Shown here: positions 58,000-64,000 of the stretch, piece after piece
How positions within the stretch are numbered: position 1 is the first letter of the stretch
How the letters are laid out: each line of letters begins with the position of its first letter
Source: Myotis daubentonii
Lineage: Eukaryota > Chordata > Mammalia > Chiroptera > Vespertilionidae
NCBI RefSeq assembly: GCF_963259705.1
Contig: NC_081847.1
Coordinates: 71,383,754-71,447,753 of the forward strand
Length of the DNA stretch: 64,000 bases
Direction: 5' to 3'
The notes under the pieces: model-generated
The model's database searches: none
Seen by the model: only the letters and a program-made list of their open reading frames with translations
Told to the model about the DNA's origin: nothing
Translations under genes and position numbers: made by a program

Positions 58000-58290
58000 G
58001 GCTCTTTCACCTAGCTAACTCCCACTCATCCTACAGTGATCATCTCAGCGTCAACTCCTTCAAAAACCCTTCTTTGTATTCCCATTTCACCCTGTACTCT
58101 CACCTCTTTCATGTTTACTGCACTGTAGTTAGTTGATTATTTACTTGCCTATCTCCCCAATTCAGCTGTGAGCCTCTTGAAAGCACAAATTATGTCTTGA
58201 TCATAGTTGAATCTTTAGTCTCTGATATGTGCTCAAAAATACTTTTTATATGTTACTTTAACCAATATTTGCCAAATACTTCTAAGTGCC
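58000..58290 (+). mobile_element. L2-like 3' fragment
   Basis: CAACTCCTTCAAAAACCCTT, TGTGAGCCTCTTGAAAGCAC and AAATTATGTCTTGATCATAG resemble a sense L2 or related LINE end. Confidence 0.4.
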
Positions 58291-58329
58291 AGGTACTTTA
58301 TATATTTTCTCTTTGTTATTTTCTTTTAA

Positions 58330-59214
58330 AAAGTTAATTATTTCTTTTTTAGCTAGTCACTGCAGAAAATTTGGAAAACCATGGAAAATATAGAATATAG
58401 AAAAATATAATCTAATGAAATAGACAAACCATGAGTATAATTAATTTAGAAAAGAAAAGGCTTAGGTAATAGATACAGGAGAGTTTTAAAACTATAAGAT
58501 AATACTATAAATATATTTACATGAATATACTTGAAAAGCTAGAGGAAATAGGCAACTTTCTAGAAAACTATAATTTACCAAAATTTGCTTAAGAAAAACA
58601 TGATGTAATAATCTAATTATAATTTTAGAAGTTGAATCAATTATCAAAAATTTTCTTCCCCAACTCAGACAAAATCAGTATAACCTTGACACATAAAATT
58701 TGGCAACAGCAGCACAAAAAATTCAAGATCAATTTCAATTATTAATGTAGAGGCAAAATAATTCTTAATGAAATAACTGCAAATGGAATTTTCAGCATAT
58801 TAAAAAATAAATTACAACCCATTAGAAGTTCTGACAATTATCTCAGGAATTCAAGGATGGTTTAACATGAATAGTACCTACTAATATAATACATTATATC
58901 AATAGGTTAGAAGATAAAATCCAGATCATTTCAATAGATGCTAAGAAAGCATTGTAAACTATAACCAAATTGTGCCAATAAACTTTATTAATTGATGAAG
59001 AGGATTACCAAAAATTTACAATAAGTATCCTACTTAATGACTTAATGATGAAACATAAGCTGTGTGTTTATTGAAGTTAAAATCAATATAAGAATGACTG
59101 ACTTTAACATTTCTATTTTACATCCATTCTAAGGAGTGCTGGACATGGCAATAAGAAAAGATTAGGAAAGAAATAATAAGATGATTGGAAAGGAAGAGCA
59201 AAATCAATCTCTCT

Positions 59215-59259
<45 letters not shown>

Positions 59260-59800
59260 AAGATAATATGATAATCTATACAGAAAATCCAAAAGACTCT
59301 ACAGAAAAACTATTTAAAAATAAGAGTGTTTAATAAGTTTCCTGTATACAAGATAAACATTCAAAACTGTAATAGTATTCCTACACATTAAGTAATACAT
59401 ATAGTATATATTCACATAGTGCATAAGTATTAATTAATATATCTCAGAAAAATATATAACCTCAATGGATATATATACACATATATATAAAGCAACATAG
59501 AAAAAGTATTTTGCTGTAATGGTAAGTGAAAAGCAAATGACAAAATGATGTGTGTGTGTGTTGTGTGTGTGTGTGTGTGTCAGGGATTGACTGGGAAGAA
59601 TGAGGGAACTTTCTGGTGTGATCCTAATCTTCTATATGTTGATAAAGTTTTGAGTTACACAGGCAGATGGAGTTGTCAAAACTCAGCAAATGTTCATTTA
59701 AAATTTGTACATTTCATTGCATATAAATTTCAAGTCAAAAGAAAAAATGTAAACAAATATTGGACTCTAATTAATGATAAGTGGTCTGATGTATTTTAGG
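58330..59800 (+). mobile_element. Old L1 ORF2 and 3' UTR, sense
   Basis: GGAATTCAAGGATGGTTTAA, TTTCAATAGATGCTAAGAAA and GAAAAGATTAGGAAAGAAAT are ORF2 text. GAGGGAACTTTCTGGTGTGA and AATTTGTACATTTCATTGCA are 3' UTR. Interrupted by a TC run (59208-59258) and a TG run (59549-59580). Frames are destroyed. Confidence 0.75.
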
Positions 59801-60739
59801 GGGAGTTAAAGGATGTCTGTGTTTGAAATTTATTTTAACAACAACAACAAAAGGATGGATTGATAGATGGGTAGAGAAATGGCTAAGTGGATAATTATGT
59901 GATAAAGCCAGGAGAGTAAAATGTTGAGGCCAGAATCTGGGTAGTGGCTATGCAGGCACTCACTGTAATATTCTTTCAACATTGTTTATTCAACTGTCAT
60001 AGTAGAGTATTAGAAGAAAGTTATATGTTGTGGTGGCGATTGTGTGCAAACATTTATGCCTGAATATTTATGATGTTATTTATGATGTTTTCCCCTTTAA
60101 AATAGTCCTTCTTTCCTTCTCTGCCTTTCTCCCTCATTTCATCCAGCAAATAGCAACAAAGTCCAACGCTGGGTTGGCAGCAAATCCCTTCTCAGGTTCC
60201 ACACCGGCCCATCGAGCCCTGCTCAGCCCCTTCCCCCGTGCAGGATCAGTTACTCCTTCCCATGGGCAACTGCTTAGACTGCAACCGAAAGCGCATGGAT
60301 GTAAGGAGGTCACATGCACACGGGAACCCCACTACTGGCAACCTAGGACAGCAAGCACTGGATTTATCTTTGCGTCCCCTGCCCCAGCTCCTGGCCTCGT
60401 GCAGTGGATCTGCTAGGAGTGTGTAGGGAAAGCACAGACGGAGAGGAAAAGGTGTCCTGTGTCCCCCAGGTGGAATTCCAGATTTCCCCCCCAAACTCTC
60501 TTTAATGGTGTCCAATTGCCTTTTGGAGAAAAAGAACCCACAGCTCACCCAGGGGCCTCGGCGATGCCCTTGATGAGGCTTTTCACCAAGTGTTTCACCA
60601 AGGGAGGAGGAACCAGCATGCTGACTTGCAATGATGTTTGTTTGCTTGGCTGTGTGTTTATTGTTGGCTTACTTATTTTTCTCTTTTGTCTGCTGTATGG
60701 TTCCTTTAAAATATCCAGAGAAGGAAATCTTTATACATA

Positions 60740-61130
60740 AAGAAATTTGAAATTTTTGAATGCCCGCTTTCCCATCTGAAATGTCACTTGCACGTTAAGT
60801 CTGTGTCCCTGAGTTGCTGTGGCAACCTCTGCAGCACTCTTTGCCTGGGTGACAAAGGGGCCCTTTGTTAGCCGGGAGGCCAGGTCTGGGTGCAGGGACA
60901 TCCTATTCAGCCCATCGCAACAAAGGAGCACACGTCCCACTCCCTGAGCAGGGCAGCCGCCCGCCCGATTATGCCTGCACTGTTGACAACCTTCCATAGG
61001 GAAACGGGGAAAGAAGCCCCCTATTACGGGCATCTTTGAACCAAAGTTGTTTTTTTTCTTTTTTCTCTTTCTGTGCTGCTTGCCATACAAAAACCCCTGC
61101 AAAGGGCCCCACTCGTGCTCCCGCAAAGAA
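60740..61130. promoter_or_regulatory. Unassigned single-copy segment with paired SOX/TCF-like sites
   Basis: No repeat recognised. ACAAAGGG (60852-60859) and CCCTTTGT (60861-60868) form a near-perfect palindrome of two SOX/TCF-type cores. Further AACAAAGG (60919-60926) and ACCAAAGTTG words lie nearby. The site is about 9.8 kb upstream of exon 1a. A distal-enhancer role is inferred. A 131-codon minus frame crosses it and is not supported as a gene. Confidence 0.3.
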
Positions 61131-61749
61131 AAACACTGATTGTGAGGCCTCCCTGGAAGGAGGTGGGGGGTGGAGGAGAGGCTCCCAATCTTAATTGAGT
61201 CTCTTAAACTTGGTTATTAAATGTGGCAACTCTAGCAACAGTGGTGAGGAGATGGGTTGTTCAAATTTTAGCAAGCAGCCTGGCCCTGGCCCTCAAAGTG
61301 GTCCTGATGGCCCCTGGCTCTGGAGTAGGCTCTAGATCCAAAAGCAAGGGGCTTGCACTAAGGGCAGCCCCCCCTCCCCCCATTACAGGGATGAGAGCTG
61401 GGGCTCAAGTGCCTTTCAGCCTTGGACTCTCCTTCTCCTTCAAAGTTGAAGCCCGAGGGGCAGTGCCTTGCCCAAGCTGGCTGAGCTGGTCCCCGAAGAG
61501 CAAGGCTGGGGCCCAGCATGTAGACGTCGGGGCGGAGGCTTTTCAAGGTCACAGGCTGGTAGGGAACAGCCCCAGGCCCGGGCTACAGGCCAGAGTCTCC
61601 TTCTGCTGCCAGATCCCTGCGGTTCTACCCCCACCACTTACAGGTTAAGCCCATTTGAGGCTCTTGTAGCCCCTTTTCCTTTCCTCTAGCACTGCTCCCA
61701 CCAGAACCACCTTTCAGAGTTCTCTCTGAGGCAGTGTTGTGTGTGGACG

Positions 61750-61890
61750 TTAAGACTGGGAGCTCTGACATAACCAGGAACGGTGTCGTCTGTCTTAGTC
61801 ACTGGGCATCAGGTGCCAGCACACTGCCTGGCACACAGTATGTACTCAGAAAGGATTTGTTGAACCAGTAAATCATACATGAATGAGTCT
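61750..61890 (+). mobile_element. L2 LINE 3' end
   Basis: AGCACACTGCCTGGCACACA and GTATGTACTCAGAAAGGATT, then TTGTTGAACCAGTAAATC. Confidence 0.62.
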
Positions 61891-63490
61891 ACAGTATCAG
61901 TATGGACTCATTTCATCCTATCAGGCCCTCCTAGAGGTTGAAGCCACGTTCCTCATGGAATTCCATGTCCTGCGGTCCTCGGTGGCCAGGTCCAGAGCTG
62001 GGGAAGGCTACCAGGATGACAGATGTGGCCCCTGCTGAGAGGCGCTGCATTCAGACCGATGTGTGGGCAGTTGAGGGCAGAGAGTCCCCAAAGGGGGTTA
62101 CCCAGAATCTGTAGGAGCCGGGGGTGGCGGCTGCAGGAGGCAAAAAGGAAGGCTGTGAGGAGTGCAGAAGGAATTCCAGGATGAGGACACTCCCAAACAA
62201 AGGAATGACCAGGAGCTGCCTAAGCAACGAAGAATGCTTTGGTCAAAGAAACAGCCCAAGCAGACAGAGTGGTGTGCGGTAGCCTGTTATGTACAACCTT
62301 CCCTGCTCCTATGAAGCTGGTTATTGGTAGCGAATACGGGGCATGGCAGGGAGGGCCTTGATACAGGTGGAGAGGCGAAGCCAGAGGGAGGACCCTTTGA
62401 GCCAGGCTTCAGAGCTGGAAGCCAAGGGGACCATGCACAGCTGTATAGGTCGTGTACTGTGTAAAGGGGATGAGTGGCGTTGCCATCCAGCCTGCATTTA
62501 ACTTTAGCCGGTGGCCATGGCTGAATCATTCCACTTAAAGAGGCACCAAGGTCAGCTTGCAAAGGCATCAGTAACTCGGGTGTCTGTTCCCAGGCACAGT
62601 GTCCTCAGTCCAATCTTCAAACAGAGTGTGTTGGAGGGAGGCGGTACCAAGTCCAAAAGGAGGCTGGGCAAGAATGAGGATAAATGAGAAGACCCTAGCG
62701 ATTCATGGGGGGCCATTTGGGCTGCCAGTAATGTCTGAACACACAGCCCCCCCAACCCCCGCCCCCCGCAATCCACCCAGATTCTCCAGCCATCTGCACC
62801 AGTGGGTGAAGGCATTTGCAAAGGAGCAGTGGAAACTCTCAGCCTTCAAGTCAGTTCTAGATTGAGAGAGAAGACAAGGCAGGATGGGGCAGATTCTGAG
62901 AAAGGGAGGAGGTTCTGGTTCTGGAAGTCTCCATGGGATGGGGCTGGAGGAACAGTGAGAAGGCTGAGGATGATACAGAGAGGCCTACAAGTCGGACATA
63001 TTAATTCAAGATGGACGAGTGGCAGTACTAAGAGGGAGATCATCTCTGGGTGCACCCTCGGCGGTGAGGATGGGATGTCTCTGGAGAAAGGGAAGTCCAG
63101 AACCAGAAGACTGGATGGGCTAGATCCCAAGGTGGGAGAAGACGACCTCAGGCCAGCAGCTGGACTCAGGGGTGAGGGAGCAGCCAGACCCTGGTCTTCT
63201 CAAAGGAGAGGGGTGAAATCTGTATTGTGTCCCAGATGCTCATCCCTGCTCCTCACACATGGTACATGAGCTGTAAACATTTGTTCCATCAATGACTAAA
63301 TTGATAACATGAGTGATCAAGATGTTCTGAATAGCATCTGTCTATGTCTGAGAGATTTGGAAGGGAAGGAAGCAGGGAAGCGTGTGCAGGAGAGGAGTCT
63401 ATTTGGAGAATATGCATCTTTTAGGGTAACATTAGATGATGTAACAAATACTCCCCAAATTTCAATGGTTTAACCTCACTGGAGAGTACA
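61890..63490. other. Upstream flank, unassigned
   Basis: Weak L2-like text may be present; nothing firm. Open frames on both strands at 62600-63270 have no recognisable product. Confidence 0.4.
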
Positions 63491-63498
63491 GTCTAGTT

Positions 63499-63710
63499 CA
63501 GCCGTGGGCAAACTATGGCCCACAGGCCGGATTCGGCCCGTTTGAAATGAATAAAACTAAAAAAAAAAGACCGTACCCTTTTATGTAATGATGTTTACTT
63601 TGAATTTATATTAGTTCACACAGACACTCCATCCATGCTTTTGTTCCGGCCCTCCGGTCCAGTTTAAGAACCCATTGTGGCCCTCGAGTCAAAAAGTTTG
63701 CCCACCCCTG
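63499..63710. mobile_element. Non-autonomous hAT element (212 bp), copy B
   Basis: Same ends as copy A (CAGCCGTGGGCAAACT and AGTTTGCCCACCCCTG), same orientation, perfect 8-bp duplication GTCTAGTT (63491-63498 and 63711-63718) with central TA. About ten differences from copy A by eye. Confidence 0.95.
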
Positions 63711-64000
63711 GTCTAGTTGTTCCTCCCTTGGCTGACAGCTTTCCTCCATGTGGTGATTCAGGGGCCCAGGCTTTCTCTATCTTAGGTGCCACCATCCCTT
63801 AAGGCTTTGGAGTCCTTTGCCTCGAGCTGGCAGACAAAGGCAGGGGACAGCGAGAGGTCCCAGTTGCTTATAATCAGGAAATGATGCATGACTTCTATTT
63901 ACCTTTCCTTGATGAGAACTAGTCCAGGGCTAACCTTAGAGGCAAGGCAGGCTGGGAAATGTAGTTCCAGACTGGAAAGTTACCTTCTGAAGGCAGTATT

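Noticed and set aside
60731..61126. 131-codon minus-strand open frame
   Set aside because: Starts in a Lys-rich stretch encoded by a T-run; no known domain. The DNA is better viewed as possible regulatory sequence.
51500..64000. A neighbouring upstream gene such as GTSF1L
   Set aside because: No exon or protein segment of any neighbour was recognised on either strand; in human the nearest upstream gene is far beyond this distance, from memory.

Overview
This is vertebrate nuclear DNA from a bat, most likely a vesper bat (Vespertilionidae). It holds nine tRNA-derived SINEs of the chiropteran Ves type, several with clear target-site duplications. It also holds five short non-autonomous hAT elements, four of them with 8-bp duplications, and a TA-flanked mariner MITE. 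Young DNA transposons of this kind are typical of vesper bats. Older mammalian repeats (L2, MIR, MER5A, MER20, MLT1, old L1) fill much of the rest. There is no bacterial, plasmid or phage content.

The only gene I can support is the 5' part of TOX2, an HMG-box transcription factor of the TOX family, on the minus strand. Three coding exons are visible. The canonical first exon (50972-51070) lies in a CpG island (about 49480-51420). An alternative first exon (27707-27832) lies 23 kb further in. The shared second exon (4813-4878) comes next, and the gene runs off the left edge before the HMG box. All three have consensus splice sites and are in phase 0, so either first exon joins exon 2 in frame. 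The window is therefore mostly the very long first intron of TOX2, plus about 12.7 kb of upstream flank (51300-64000) with no recognisable gene.

Layout: 1-4812 is TOX2 intron 2 with L1, hAT, MLT1 and L2 pieces, and a local inverted patch copied from about 1.7 kb away. 4813-4878 is exon 2. 4879-27706 is intron with MIR/L2 fossils, three Ves SINEs, a TGGA-rich array and several unassigned stretches that could be regulatory. 27707-28010 is exon 1b with a candidate promoter. 28011-50971 is intron with more SINEs, a 609-bp hAT and a mariner MITE. 49480-51420 is the CpG-island promoter with exon 1a. 51420-64000 is upstream intergenic sequence with nested L1/SINE/LTR insertions and two near-identical hAT copies.

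Most long open frames are chance frames in repeats or GC-rich DNA and are not called. The points most worth a second look are the hydrophobic, cysteine-containing N-terminus and possible extended start of exon 1b, the templated inverted duplication at 1674-1742, and short perfect palindromes in otherwise unassigned intronic or upstream DNA. Repeat family names come from recognising characteristic sequence by eye, without a database search; the confidence values reflect that.
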